From contig CAJHZI010000205.1 in NCBI GenBank assembly GCA_905160935.1, positions 1,287,001 through 1,351,000 of the forward strand: a stretch of 64,000 nucleotides of DNA, written 5' to 3'. The position numbers and the translations under genes are program-made. Of this stretch, positions 1-10,430 are shown in pieces (the first letter of the stretch is position 1; each line of letters begins with the position of its first letter). This stretch comes from Enchytraeus crypticus (Eukaryota > Annelida > Clitellata > Enchytraeida > Enchytraeidae). The notes beneath the pieces were generated by a model, which made no database searches, was not told the origin of the DNA, and saw nothing but the letters and a program-made list of their open reading frames with translations.

Positions 1-200
1 AGCTTAACAGCCAGCTACATGTATTCTCTTCTAACTTTCTTTACTACGTCCTCATTTGTCTATATCACACTATGCCCATACCATCTCAATCTCGACTGAG
101 CCAACGTATTCTATCCCTAGTCCCCTCAACACTCAAATTCATCCTCACATGTTCATTTTCCACTCAGTCTTTTCTAGTTTAACCTAACATTAGACGTAAC
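1..200 (-). mobile_element. LINE C-terminal fragment (low confidence)
   Basis: On the minus strand a short stretch reads like the end of a LINE reverse-transcriptase ORF (a RLRWYGH-type motif followed by basic residues), as in endonuclease/RT elements of insects. Stops and frame changes break it. The bases from about 200 to 300 hold nothing I recognise. Confidence 0.35.
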
Positions 201-302
201 ATTATCTTTACTGCCACATGCGAACACTGAAAATGTTCCCTTTTAGTGCACAACTCTCCGAACCATACTAGCACTACCACTGAGCTATAAACTTTTCTGT
301 GG

Positions 303-2165
303 CATTAGTGGTATCCCAGCGGAATTCCTGAAAATGTTGGAAGAAGAAACACTCAATAATTTAGTGGAGTTATGTATGGAAGTGTACAATACAGGTATTT
401 GGCCAGACGACTTTACCAAGTCAGTGATGATCCCAATTCCCAAAAACGCCAATTCTGTGGAGTGTTCGGATTACAGAATAATCAGTTTAATACCTCATGC
501 ATTGAAGATCTCATTAAAGATAGTAAATAATCGCATTCAGTCGAAAGCAGAGATGATATTGAGCAAGACACAATTTGGTTTTAGGAAGGGATGCGGCCCA
601 AGAGAAGCAATAGGGGTATAAAACCTATGCGGGTTCTTTGCGAAAGAGGCTTAGAATATGGAAATGACGTTTTTGTATGCTTTGTAGACTTCGAGAAGGC
701 CTTTGATAGGATTAATTGGATTATGATGATGAATATCTTAAAAAGAATAGAAATTGACTGGAGAGATAGAAGACTAATTTTGAACTTGTACATGAATCAA
801 AGAGCAGTAATCAAAATCCAATAAGAATACTAAGAAGAAGGTGAAATAAGACGTGGAGTTAGACAAGGATGTAGCATTTCGCCGCTGCTGTTTAACATTT
901 ACGCTGAGGCAATGATGGAGGAAGCCATGGAAGAAGGAATAAAAGTAGGAGGGAATTTATTACAAGACGTACAATTTGCAGATGACTAACCGCCGATCTT
1001 ATAAAGCGAAGATCAGAACGATATCGTCGCCGTAAGTCGCTTTTGCATCTTATGAACGAGATGTCGGTCAGTATCTGAGCTGATTTCAGCTACATGTGAC
1101 GGGATAGTTATTGTTTCGAGATCGGGCGGTTATTCTCATCGGTAGATTAAAACAAAAGTCGTCGCCAGGGGCTGATACTCAACCGTCGTAGGTGGCTCCA
1201 GCCAATAGGAGAGCGCGAAATCCGCTTAAATGGTTAGAATTCTTGGAAATGTGACGTTACAGACTCAAGATAAAGGTGAGAATAGAGAAGTTTCATAGTA
1301 TGCAAAAAGCAGATTGGTAGTTATCTCGCGGATAAAGTCAAATGGTAGAGATTGCTATCGGCGAGAATATCTTTCCGTTATAATATTGGGTATAAGAAAT
1401 GGTAGCGGGCAACGAGATTGGACTGCAGAAGATAAAGGATAGGCTGAATGATACGGCATTGAGATATGGCATGAAGATTAATATAAAAAAGACGAAAGTT
1501 ATGAGAGTGTCCAATAAAAAAGGTGAAGTTACTATCACAATAAATGGTACGAAATTGGAACAGGTAAGGAGTTTCAAATATTTGGGTAATACTATAACCG
1601 ATGACGGGAAATGTGAGACGGAAATATGCAGTAGGATTGCACAAGCAAAAGCGGCCTTTGGTAATAGAAAAGAACTATCAACAAAAAGTCTAAAGAAAGA
1701 CACAAAGATAAAGATAGTGAAAACTTTGGTTTGGACGACGCTATTGTATGGATGTGAGACATGGACCTTAAGGAACGAAGATATTGGAAAACTAAAGGCG
1801 TTGGAAATGTGGATTTGGATAAGAATGGAGAGGATTAGCTGGACTCAAAAGTTTACAAATGAGGAAGTTCTGGAGAGAGTTGGCACAGATAGACAGTTGA
1901 TAAATGTATTAAGAAATAGGAAGAAGAGTTGGATAGAACACATTCTAAGGAGGGAAGGTCTATTAAAAGAGGTCACAGAAGGTAGAATGGAAGGAAAAAG
2001 AGGCAGGGGCAGGCCGATATTAGGTATGTTAGATGATTTAAAGACCCACTCATATCTGGAAATGAAGAGGAAGGCGGAAGACAGAAGAATGAAGGCATTA
2101 TATACCATGGACTTGCCAGTAGGCAGTGCACTAAGAGAGAGAGAGAGAGAGATTAGTGGTATTTT
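303..2165 (+). pseudogene. LINE-A: decayed endonuclease/RT-type non-LTR retrotransposon
   Basis: The part before 986 holds reverse-transcriptase fingers and palm: a YRIISLI-type motif, QFGFRKGCG, then in a shifted frame FVDFEKAFDRINW (motif A), RQGCSISPLLFNIY (motif B, about 855-900) and QFADD (motif C, ending about 986). The part after 1393 continues with the thumb and C-terminus: SFKYLG, LYGCETWTL, a SW.....NEEVLERV stretch, GRGRP and MKRKAEDRR. The catalytic YADD-type motif is thus separated from the thumb by about 400 bases of unrelated DNA. The 3' end is a motif coding MDLPVG followed by GA repeats, which recurs at the end of the other LINE-A copies in this window. The 5' endonuclease is missing. 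It is dead, with frameshifts near 590 and 830 plus the insertion. The clade is not assigned. Confidence 0.8.
986..1392. mobile_element. Unclassified insertion inside LINE-A
   Basis: This block sits between the FADD motif and the continuation of the same LINE ORF, so it must have been inserted. It starts TAACCGCCGATC and holds an inverted match (GATCGGGCGGTTA) near 1121-1133, giving a foldback of about 150 bp. A CCAAT-like box lies near 1203. It has no ORF. It could be a MITE or two adjacent small insertions. I could not fix a target duplication. Confidence 0.45.
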
Positions 2166-2435
2166 CCTATCACACAGCACTCAACTAGCTGCCCTCCACT
2201 TTTCCCACCCAGCCAGTATACTTCCCGTCACCCTCAACTAAGACCCTAAATACTTAAAGTCTGTTACCTTCATTAGCTCCACCTCCTGGCTTATTACTCT
2301 ATCTCAGAATATCATCTCACCCTTCCATCTACACTCTAAATGCTCATTTTTTCCCTTATTCACCGTCAGTCCTTTGCATAGCAATGCTTCTGTAAGGTTT
2401 CGCAACATATGGATTACAGTCTCCAGAGAGAGAGA
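2166..2435 (-). mobile_element. LINE reverse-transcriptase C-terminal fragment
   Basis: Read on the minus strand this gives a KVTDFKYLG-type motif preceded by a GLTVN-type block. Both are standard landmarks just after the RT catalytic core in endonuclease/RT LINEs. It abuts the GA-rich 3' end of the plus-strand LINE-A copy, so two LINE fragments meet tail to tail. Confidence 0.45.
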
Positions 2436-2452
2436 GAGGGAGAGAGAGAGAG
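2425..2452. repeat. (GA)n microsatellite
   Basis: An interrupted GA run. The region from about 2455 to 3330 that follows is AT-rich with no gene, exon signal or repeat that I recognise. Confidence 0.8.
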
Positions 2453-3334
2453 CATGTCTATTTTATTTCAGAATCATGTACCACTACAGTGTTAAATACA
2501 GGTTAATGAAGTCCAGAGTTACTTATAATGCGTAACATAGTAAATAAAACAGTAACAAAGACACTTGAAGCAGAAAAAAGTTAAGAAAATGTCTATCGTA
2601 ATTATCAGTTTACGAAATCGATCTGAAATAGAGGCTACCACTTGAGTGACTTGCGCCATCATGCTGGTTACCTCAGTAAAGTTAATTACTAAGCAAGAAC
2701 CAGTTAGTCATCAATCAAGTTACACAACAATAAAATTGAAATTATAGAGTTACCTTAAAAATAGTGCTAATAAGAAAGAAAACAGAAATGTAAGTCGAGA
2801 TACAAAAGTTAAATAGTGTTAATACAGTATTCCTTAATCTTCCTTACGTAGATATTGGTAGACCTGATTACCAGGATGCTTTCAAGGAGCATGTCCACTA
2901 GTGAGAAGATATGTAATTAGTCGTCCTTTTGCAAAGTTAGTATTAGCATAGGGTTTGTACAAACTCGATGGTTTTCTCATATTGTAATGGGAAAGAGAAT
3001 TTGCAAAGCTAGTTGAATATATAAACATTTTGGTATGTTTCTCCGATTATTAATACATGAATAAGCAAATTTTAATAGTATAAAATTAAATAGCTTTTCT
3101 ACAGGAAGTGAATTTACTATCCCATTCAATTCAGAAGTTGTAGTGTATAATTTTTTCTTAATGCGAATTCTTAGAATTGAATTGTTCATTGTTTTCAATT
3201 TATTTAAATGTGTTAAATAGGTGTTTCTAAAAATGTCAATATGCAATACAGAATCTGACTATGGATAAATGAGTAATAAAGTTTAACGAGGCAATGTTTC
3301 GGTGAAAAATCACCAACATGATACATTAATGGCT

Positions 3335-3465
3335 AGAGAAAGTGGCGATTTGGGTAAGATATTTGACCGAGGATCAATATGTGCGGGATTCAAATCCGGG
3401 GCTCGCCCGTCACTGACGTCGCTTTTTTAGTGAGAAAACTGACGCTAGCCGTAGCTTTTAGCTTT
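3335..3465 (+). mobile_element. tRNA-derived SINE, copy 1
   Basis: The head carries A-box-like GTGGCGATTTGGGTAAGAT and B-box-like GGATTCAAATCC, the internal RNA polymerase III promoter of tRNA-derived SINEs. The body reads CTCGCCCGTCACTGACGTCGC and then a GAAAACTGACG tail. Four other copies in the window (6418, 40115, 51632, 56555) share the same head and the tail TTACCAGCTTT. This copy is the most diverged at its 3' end. Confidence 0.7.
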
Positions 3466-3499
3466 CTAATGCTTATAATCCTTTAAATCTACTGCATAT

Positions 3500-4185
3500 G
3501 GTACCAGCATGTTGTTTCAAAAGGTTACAAATAAGGAAGTTCTGGAGAGAGTTGGTACTGATAGACAGTTGATAATATAATGTATTAAGAAATAGGAAGA
3601 AGATTAATAAAATGTATTAAGAAGATTAATAAAATGTATTAAGAAGATTAATAAAAATGTATTAAGAAACAGGAAGAAGATTAATAAAATGTATTAAGAA
3701 GATTAATAAAATGTATTAAGAAGATTAATAAAATGTATTAAGAAGATTAATAAAATGTATTAAGAAATAGGAAGAAGATTAATAAAATGTATTAAGAAGA
3801 TTAATAAAATGTATTAAAAAATAGGAAGAAGATTGATCAACATATGTAGCGTCAAATAGAAAATGAAATTTACTCACTGCGGCCATCAGAAAGGACACTA
3901 AAGTATCCTATAGAGCTGATCACCGCAGTAAACAAAGAAAGAAAGAGATAGAAGAAACACTAAAGCGGTGGATAGGAATCATTCTAAGGGGCGAAAGTCT
4001 ATTAAAAGAGGTCATAGAAGGTAGAATGGAAGGAAAAAGAGGCAGAGGAAGGCCGAGATTAGGTATGTTAGGTGATTTAAAGATTTAAAGATATGTGGAC
4101 ATGAAGAGGAAAGCGGAAGTTAGAGAAGAGTGGAGGCGATATGCACCATGGACCTGCCAGTAGGCAGTTCACTAGGAGAGAGAGT
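3500..4185 (+). mobile_element. LINE-A fragment, copy 2
   Basis: It starts in the segment coding EVLERVGT..QLI, runs through an expanded minisatellite, and resumes with the GRMEGKRGRGRPR segment and the 3' terminal motif coding MDLPVGS with GAGAGAG (about 4145-4185). It is 5'-truncated and non-coding. Confidence 0.75.
3570..3840 (+). repeat. Minisatellite derived from LINE-A coding sequence
   Basis: About ten units of AATGTATTAAGAAGATTAAT (around 22 bp), alternating with a longer form that also holds AAATAGGAAG (around 31 bp). The unit matches the LINE-A segment that in the copy at 1399-2150 codes NVLRNRKK. The array therefore grew by slippage from within the LINE. Confidence 0.85.
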
Positions 4186-4189
4186 TTAA

Positions 4190-6060
4190 AATTTTTGAAG
4201 TTTTTTACCGCGCTTTTATACTTGTATTTTAACACCTTTTTGTCCTATAATGCTTTGCCATTACTTTAATTGATTTCTTTCTGCTTCACTCACACAAAGA
4301 AATCATTTCTGTTTCTCATGTCATACACATGCTTTCATTGCTCTTCCTTTCTATTTATCTTGTTTTAGCCCTTATACTCCCCACATGACCAACCATTTCA
4401 CTGTCAATTTCATTGACCTTATTTCGCCCTCGTGCAATTTTACTTAAAACCTATACCGCATGCCTCCGTTAGTCAAGGCCTTGATTCTGTACCTTTGCCA
4501 TACCTTTTTCAAATCCTACATTCATGTTGTTTCACTTAACCTCAGTTCTAAACGACATTTTAATTTTTCTTTCTTTTCTCTTAATTCTCACAGGCGATAT
4601 TGAATTGAATCCTGGCCCTGTTTCTTCTTCTAACTTGTCCATTTTCTGCCTCAATGTTCGGTCTGCTGCTACTATTATGCATAATCAAAACAAACCTGAA
4701 CTCATTCAACAGTTCATCCTCGATGAGTCCATTGATATTCTATTTTTTGACAGAATCATGGATCTCTCGTGATATTCCACCCTCTTTCCTTAACTCTCTC
4801 ACTCTCTGTGACTATTCTATTCAACACATCTGTCGTTCTTCTGGTCGTGGTGGTGGATTCGCTGCTATTTTTAGGTCAACTTTTTCTTTTTCTGTTTGCA
4901 ATGGTTCTTCCTTTGTATCCTTTGAATATATGTCGCTTCGTCTGACATGCAAATCCGAATCCTATCTCTTTTTGATTGTCTACGTGCCACCTTCTACATC
5001 CAAGTCCAATTTCATTTCAGATTTTTTTCTTTTGCTTCTTGAAGACATTGCCTCATCACACACTGATTAATTATTATGAGTGATTTCAAGTTCCATCCAG
5101 GTTCTGATGGCTAGCCTATTATTCTGCTTCATTTTCGTCCTCATTTGATTCTTTTGATCTCACGCAACATATATCTTCTCCTATTCACTCCTCTGGTCAC
5201 ATTCTTGATCTGCGTATCACTCGAAACAACGTGTCAATGATCTTGATCATGGAGGCAATTATCCTTTATTATCAGATCACAGTACAATTTTCTGTAAATT
5301 ACCTGTGACTGTTTATTTACACCCCTCCACAACACTTAAAACTGACAGAAAACTCTCTTCTATTGATATTGATGCCTCCTCTGCTGATATCATGTCCTCC
5401 TCTTTGTATTCTAATCCATCTTCAATTGTTGCTCTATTCTCAATTCAGTTTAGCTCTTTACTTTCTTCCATATTAAATAAGCATGCTCCTCTAGAAACCA
5501 TTTATTGCCGCTCAAATCCTAGCAAGCCCTGTATTTCAGTAGAAATCCTTAAACTAAAATCTGAACGTTCCTAACTCGAAGTTCGAAGTTCAGGAAGGAT
5601 CTGCAAAATCCCCCTGAACTGCGAAATCCAGTCATTAAGGCCAAGTACCTCAAACAGAGAAAATTATTTAATAAAATGATTACTTCTGCGAAAAGTTTAT
5701 ACTATCGACATCCAATTTCGCAGACTCAGGATTGTCCTAAGAAATTATTGGGAGAACTTGATTCTTTGCTTGATCGCACATTCCCAAGTCACTTCCCTCC
5801 ACCACTTCATCATCATCTCTTGCTGTTTCCTTTCTCAGCTTTTTCGATGCCAAAATTTTCAAACTCTGTAGCCCTGAACCCTCCAACACTATTTGCGCTA
5901 GCAACACCATTTCTGCAAGCATGCCTGAGCCACCCCTACTTTCTAGTTTTGAACCAACCACTCTCGGTGAAATACTCTATCTTATTCTTCACTATACCGA
6001 CTTCTGTTCCATCGGCTTTCTTGCTGAATATCGTCTATCAATCTTAAAATCAGTGTCCTA
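4190..6060 (+). pseudogene. CR1-like LINE, copy 1: 2A leader and endonuclease region
   Basis: An ORF starts at 4524 with about 22 hydrophobic residues and then GDIELNPGP (codons at about 4593-4619), a DxExNPGP 2A-type ribosome-skipping motif. Next comes an APE-type endonuclease start (CLNVRSA...), which continues after a frameshift near 4745 with TESWIS, a GRGGG motif and YVPPS. Related sequence continues to about 6060, then stops, and the reverse transcriptase is absent. The segment near 5305-5574 is homologous to 10430-10600 in copy 2. About 300 bases before the ATG look like the element's 5' leader. In known CR1-type LINEs such a hydrophobic leader plus 2A can direct two fates for the protein; that this applies here is inference. 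Confidence 0.8.
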
Positions 6061-6417
6061 AAGGTCTCTACTTATTATGTTTTGTGAATGTTTCTGTGGA
6101 GACTTGGCATGCACGTAAGTCGGTGCATTTCTGCGATTTAATTATTATGAGGTGTTAGATTTCACGTAAGTTGAACGCATCTTAAGCATCGTATCTTAAA
6201 TGTATTCTTAAAGTTAAAATGGAATATATCCGGTTATGACGAGCTATATGGAAGTTGACGATCGACAATCTGGTACTATAGATGATGTTTTACTAGAATA
6301 AAAAGAGAATTCTTAAAGAATAGCAATGCTTAATTTTTCGATTATCCTTTTTAAGAGAATTCATATAAATAAATTAACGTTAATGATAATAGAAACAAAA
6401 GTAAAGACATTTCAGTT
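6061..6417. other. No gene seen
   Basis: AT-rich sequence with no open frame, RNA gene or repeat that I recognise. Confidence 0.5.
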
Positions 6418-6530
6418 AAAAGCTGGTAAAGCTAATGTTAACGTCAGTTTCCCCACCCGAAAGCGATGTCAGTGATGGTCGAGCCCAAGACTCGAACCTC
6501 GCACATACTGATCCGCAATCGAATATGCTG
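6418..6530 (-). mobile_element. tRNA-derived SINE, copy 2
   Basis: The reverse complement carries the B box (AGGTTCGAGTCTTGGGCTCG), the ACTGACATCGCTTTCG body and the CAGCTTT tail shared by all copies. The tRNA-like head merges with the open frame described at 6469-7534, so the SINE forms the 3' end of that frame. Confidence 0.75.
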
Positions 6531-7534
6531 TTGATGATGGTTGAGTTAAGTGCGATTCTTTGCCACCCGGGGAGGTAGAAGTGCCCTCAGATTCCCCTCC
6601 CATCTCGCTCTTCTCCAACTTCGATATTATTAGCTCCCCACCAATCAGCTGACTGCTGCGCTCCTGCGTCATTCCAGCAGCACCAGGCTGCTGGTGATAT
6701 AGCAGTGGCAGACCAAACTGCTGCTGATCAGATCTCGTGTGAGCAGACTGAGCTCTACCGAGATGCTGTTTCGGAGCATTGATCTCCAGACTGAACGAAG
6801 GGTTGAACGAAGGGTGAGAGCAGGTCAGCCGTGGATTGAGCGAAGTCATCCTGCGGCGGCTGAGAGGTGGCGGTGACAGGACGCAGATGAATCTGAGGGG
6901 TCAACAAAGCCGGTGAGCCGATCGGGTTCTGCGGGGGGCAATCCATGAACATCCACGTGGGGCGCCTCACTGCGGAGTCATCCCAGTGGCCAGGCTCGAG
7001 AACTGAGGCCCTGCTTCTCGCAGAGGTATGTGGGTCGAGGAGTGCGGTGGGGGCAGGGAGCCAGATGATCCTGGTGGGCTCACAGTAAACCAGATACGCT
7101 GTCGATCGAAGCTCTGATGATGTTGTTGTTGCTTTGGTTCGAATGGAAGATAACGGCGTGGCAGGGGGCGCCAGCGTTGCGCTTGACTCTAGTTCTTGAT
7201 CAATTTTGTCGAGTTCTCTAAGGGAGTGGCGCACAGCTATGTTCGCAATAGGAGTGGGACGAACAACACTCAATGGATGACAGTAGTAAGTGCTTGGTTT
7301 AGGAACCTTCTCCACGTAGTCTCTTGAAGAAGACTCGGGCAAATGAGGTACATAATATCCATAGCCATGACCATTCAGAGGCACCAACGCCGATCCCTGC
7401 TGAGCCTCATAGGTCTTGATAATCGGCACTGCGGTGTGATGGAAGTTCTGCACTGAGGCAATGCTACGGTTTAATACCGGCAGAACGCTACCACAACACT
7501 GAACTCTCGAGGACAGCGGCATCAGCAAATCCAC
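6469..7534 (-). pseudogene. GC-rich open stretch, unrecognised; possible broken host gene or retrocopy
   Basis: Two overlapping minus-strand frames: about 259 codons at 6755-7534 and 126 codons at 6469-6849, which suggests a frameshift in one former gene. The predicted protein is low in hydrophobic segments. It has a tyrosine-rich part (GYGYYVPH, PSTYYCHPLSVVRPTP), then a charged helix-like piece (RHSLRELDKIDQELESS), then Pro/Ser/Thr/Gln-rich sequence. Base composition is clearly richer in G+C than the flanks, which argues for former coding function. The 3' end runs into a SINE. I do not recognise the family. It could also be an exon cluster of the host gene. Confidence 0.4.
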
Positions 7535-7587
7535 GTCCTAGCTGACTTCATGATCGATAGTTGAAGGTTTGCACAGCGACAATTTCC

Positions 7588-7860
7588 CTATTGATGATGT
7601 AGAACATCGAGATAATGCAATGCCATCGATGTTGAGGGGCTAAAGAGTTTAGGGACTTCAGGCGACAACATGCGACGTCTCAAAGTTGTTTGTGACTTGT
7701 CAACCATGACACAAATTTCAGCAGAACGCGGACATACAGCTCTACCTTTAAATACTTTTATTTTCTTCTTCTTCAACCCCTCACCCAACTCACTCTATTT
7801 GCAAACTGATGATTGTGGGAAGCAGAACAATGCAAAAGTTTATCGGGTGTAGCGAGAGTA
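7588..7860. other. Short open frames, no support
   Basis: A 66-codon minus frame and a 60-codon plus frame overlap here. Neither shows a motif or splice context, and I do not call a gene. Confidence 0.3.
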
Positions 7861-7988
7861 GAGTCGGTGAACCCGGACAGCTTCTTGACATATGAGATCC
7901 CAGTGATGTAGTGTAGATTTAAAAGGGGACTGACGGCTTCCGAATTACGATATTCTAGAAGAAAACTGCGATAATGAACTTACTTGAT

Positions 7989-8890
7989 TCAGACGATTTT
8001 ACACTTGAAAATGATGATTTTTTCGACCGATGAGTTCTCTAGGATATTTATATTAGGATCTTCATCTGTCTTAGGGTCTGTGACTATAAAGTTCATTGCC
8101 TTTTTATGCTTCTGTTTTCTATTGTCATGAGTCTCGTAAACCTCTTTAACCTTAGATTCCGGAAGTGGTTTACGCTTCCTTAGTTGTCGACTGGATGAAT
8201 AGTCCATATCTCCACACATTGCTTTAGCTTCAACAATGGTCAGGTCAAGAACAGATCTGTGAGATCCTCTGCTGCTTCTCTTTGTATCAGTAGCAGCTGA
8301 GTTAAAGCTGTTCATTTTATCTGCTACGACATCGTTTCTTTCTTTCTCATTCAAACCTATCACTTCTAAATCATGCGGTGACTCATCATTAGAGGTCGAG
8401 GAAAACAGAGGATGTGCTTCATTGACAGGTTCAGAAGTTTCAAGTGGCGCTGTCAAAGGATTAAACAAACAAGAGCTTGAAATGGAATCTAAATCCGAAG
8501 GCATGGCTCCGTCTGGTGCATCAGCTAGATTTGTGGTCATAGCAGCTGTAGACATCGAGACAGGTAAACCATGAGAGGTAGTAGGATTCATATTATCCTC
8601 ATAAACAGGATCATCAGAATGAGAGAACGATCCTCTAAAGCATACATCATTAAAGCGTTGAAGAGCCATTGAGATTCTTTGCCTCAAGAAAGAGGTTTCG
8701 CTTTTATCGTCTGTAATATCTGAAATTTTTCTACTTAATACTTTGATAAACTCTGAGGCAGCTTCGTTCATTGGGCAAATGTTTCAATTGCTATTGGCAT
8801 GAAATCGTAGACTGAAGGCAAATCCCTATATTTCTCGAGTTTCCTTCTGGCAGCCAGTTCGGCTGTTCCACCAGCTGAAGATGATATTAC
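7989..8890 (-). pseudogene. Chimeric ORF: retroelement-type C-terminal block plus unknown acidic/serine-rich region
   Basis: A 260-codon minus frame at 7989-8771. Just upstream (about 8772-8890), in a shifted frame, comes AGGTAELAARRKLEKY followed by a PIAIET motif. Inside the frame, FIKVLSRKIS, ETSFLRQRISMALQRFN and a GSF motif follow. This order (AELAA..K..KY / PIA.E / RRIS / SFL.QRIS..QR.N) is one I associate with the C-terminal region of some animal RT-encoding elements. That is recalled family knowledge, not a search result. About 200 further residues (Ser, Asp, Asn-rich, then Lys/Arg-rich RKRKPLPESKVKEVYE) belong to nothing I recognise. Confidence 0.4.
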
Positions 8891-8989
8891 GTGAAGGTAA
8901 CTTTTGAAGTGATTTTTCTATATTTGACAATATTTTTATAATAGTTGTTTTGTGGTAGAGGAAGTTAACAGGCTTTTAAATATAGAATT

Positions 8990-9819
8990 TGTTAGGGATT
9001 TACGCCCTGATATTTTGTATAATAAGGTTAATTATATTATTTATATATATTGAAAGTTATATAGTATTATTTTAACTTATTTTTTATTATAAAGTAGCTT
9101 AGAAGTTAGTTAAGCTTATGACGTCACGAGAGTGGGCGGAGCTAAAAGTTTGTTTAGAGAAGAGGAAGGTGAAGGTCACGAGAGGAAGTGGGTAGATGAG
9201 ATTCCACGTGTTAGTTTGGATAGAGGATTAGAAGGATGGAAAGAATTAGAATAGACTGTTACAGAACAGTGTTGGATAATCATTAGGTGATATCCAAGTT
9301 TAGGTTGATCAATAGTTGACCAGAGGAAAGAGTTCCCGAAGTAATTCAGGTAAACTAACGCAGTTAGTGAGGAAATAATCAGTGAGCATTTCCATAGTAT
9401 AATTTATTTTTTGAAGCGTTAATTAGATAGAGCTAGGTATTGTATTTTCGATGATTTTATATTATGTAAAGTCGTTTTAGTGCTACGAGTTAAACGTGTA
9501 TGTGAATATTTTGGATTCTTCATAAGGACAGTCAATTTGAACTCACTTAGTTTTTCGTTGATGCTTTCTATTAGGATATTTCTTTATTTTCGTGATCTGT
9601 ATTAAATTCGCGTTTTAGTTTAAATTAAAATCATTAAATATTAAATACCGTACGTAGTCTGTTAGTAAATCCGTGAAAGGTCGGGGTCTTTAGATTAGAG
9701 TGTAGTTTAATTACGAGGTTAGATGCGAATCCCCTTGAATAGTTCAGTAGGCCTACATTTAAGGGTTTTACGTCTGTTTCAGGTGTGGTTAGCCCGTTGA
9801 GGTAGGACCGACCCTGACA
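8990..9819. mobile_element. Solo LTR, family L1 (copy 1)
   Basis: An 830-bp unit starting TGTTAGGG and ending CCCTGACA, flanked on both sides by the exact 5-bp duplication GAATT (8985-8989 and 9820-9824). An inverted relative, also 830 bp, lies at 34313-35142. TG...CA ends, short inverted termini and a 5-bp target duplication without an internal region identify a solo LTR left by LTR-LTR recombination. Confidence 0.9.
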
Positions 9820-9824
9820 GAATT

Positions 9825-10430
9825 CATCCATATTTTTTCGTACTGTTAATACTCTAAAAAAGTAAACTATAAAAAAGTTAGCGTTACAACAGTTTAATTA
9901 AATGTTATAAACTAATGGATTAACCACTGTGTTAGTTAAAAGTTACAGAATGTGTTAAGTTCAAGATAGTTAGTGATAGTTATCTTATTGTTATGCAGTT
10001 AGTATAAATTAAGAATTTATTTTGATTTATGCCAACTTTACATCATTTTGTATTTCTTTTCTTTTGTTCATTTCGTAGATCAAAATGGAACAAGGAGTTC
10101 TCTTCCAAATTTACCTAATCGTTTCACGCCGAAACTCAAGTAAGTTGTGTTGTTTAATTAAAGGGGAATGATTACACATTGTGCTTTCTTTTGAGTTATT
10201 TAAAGTGAATAGTTTGCGTTAGAAAAGTATAATTTTATTTTGGAATACGAATTTCGCTTTTACGTACATTTGCAGCATGTATTCAGAAATTCCTCCACTA
10301 GAAGCTCCAAACATTTTGTATAAATATTTGAGTTTTACCCAAGTTATTGAGATTTTGCTGTAGGACTACTTTTTATGCCCCATTCTGTATATTTTTATAT
10401 TTATACTTATAGACATATATATTTATATGT
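9825..10430. other. Intergenic/intronic stretch with one candidate small exon
   Basis: AT-rich. Apart from the candidate exon at 10079-10139, nothing is recognised before the CR1 copy that starts near 10430. Confidence 0.4.
10079..10139 (+). CDS. Candidate internal exon (unassigned gene)
   Basis: A long pyrimidine tract ending TTCGTAG precedes the block, and CTCAA followed by GTAAGTTG ends it, which makes a strong acceptor/donor pair about 61 bases apart. One frame stays open (DQNGTRSSLPNLPN...). It is short, and the partner exons are not identifiable in the window, so the call rests only on splice-site quality. Confidence 0.3.
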
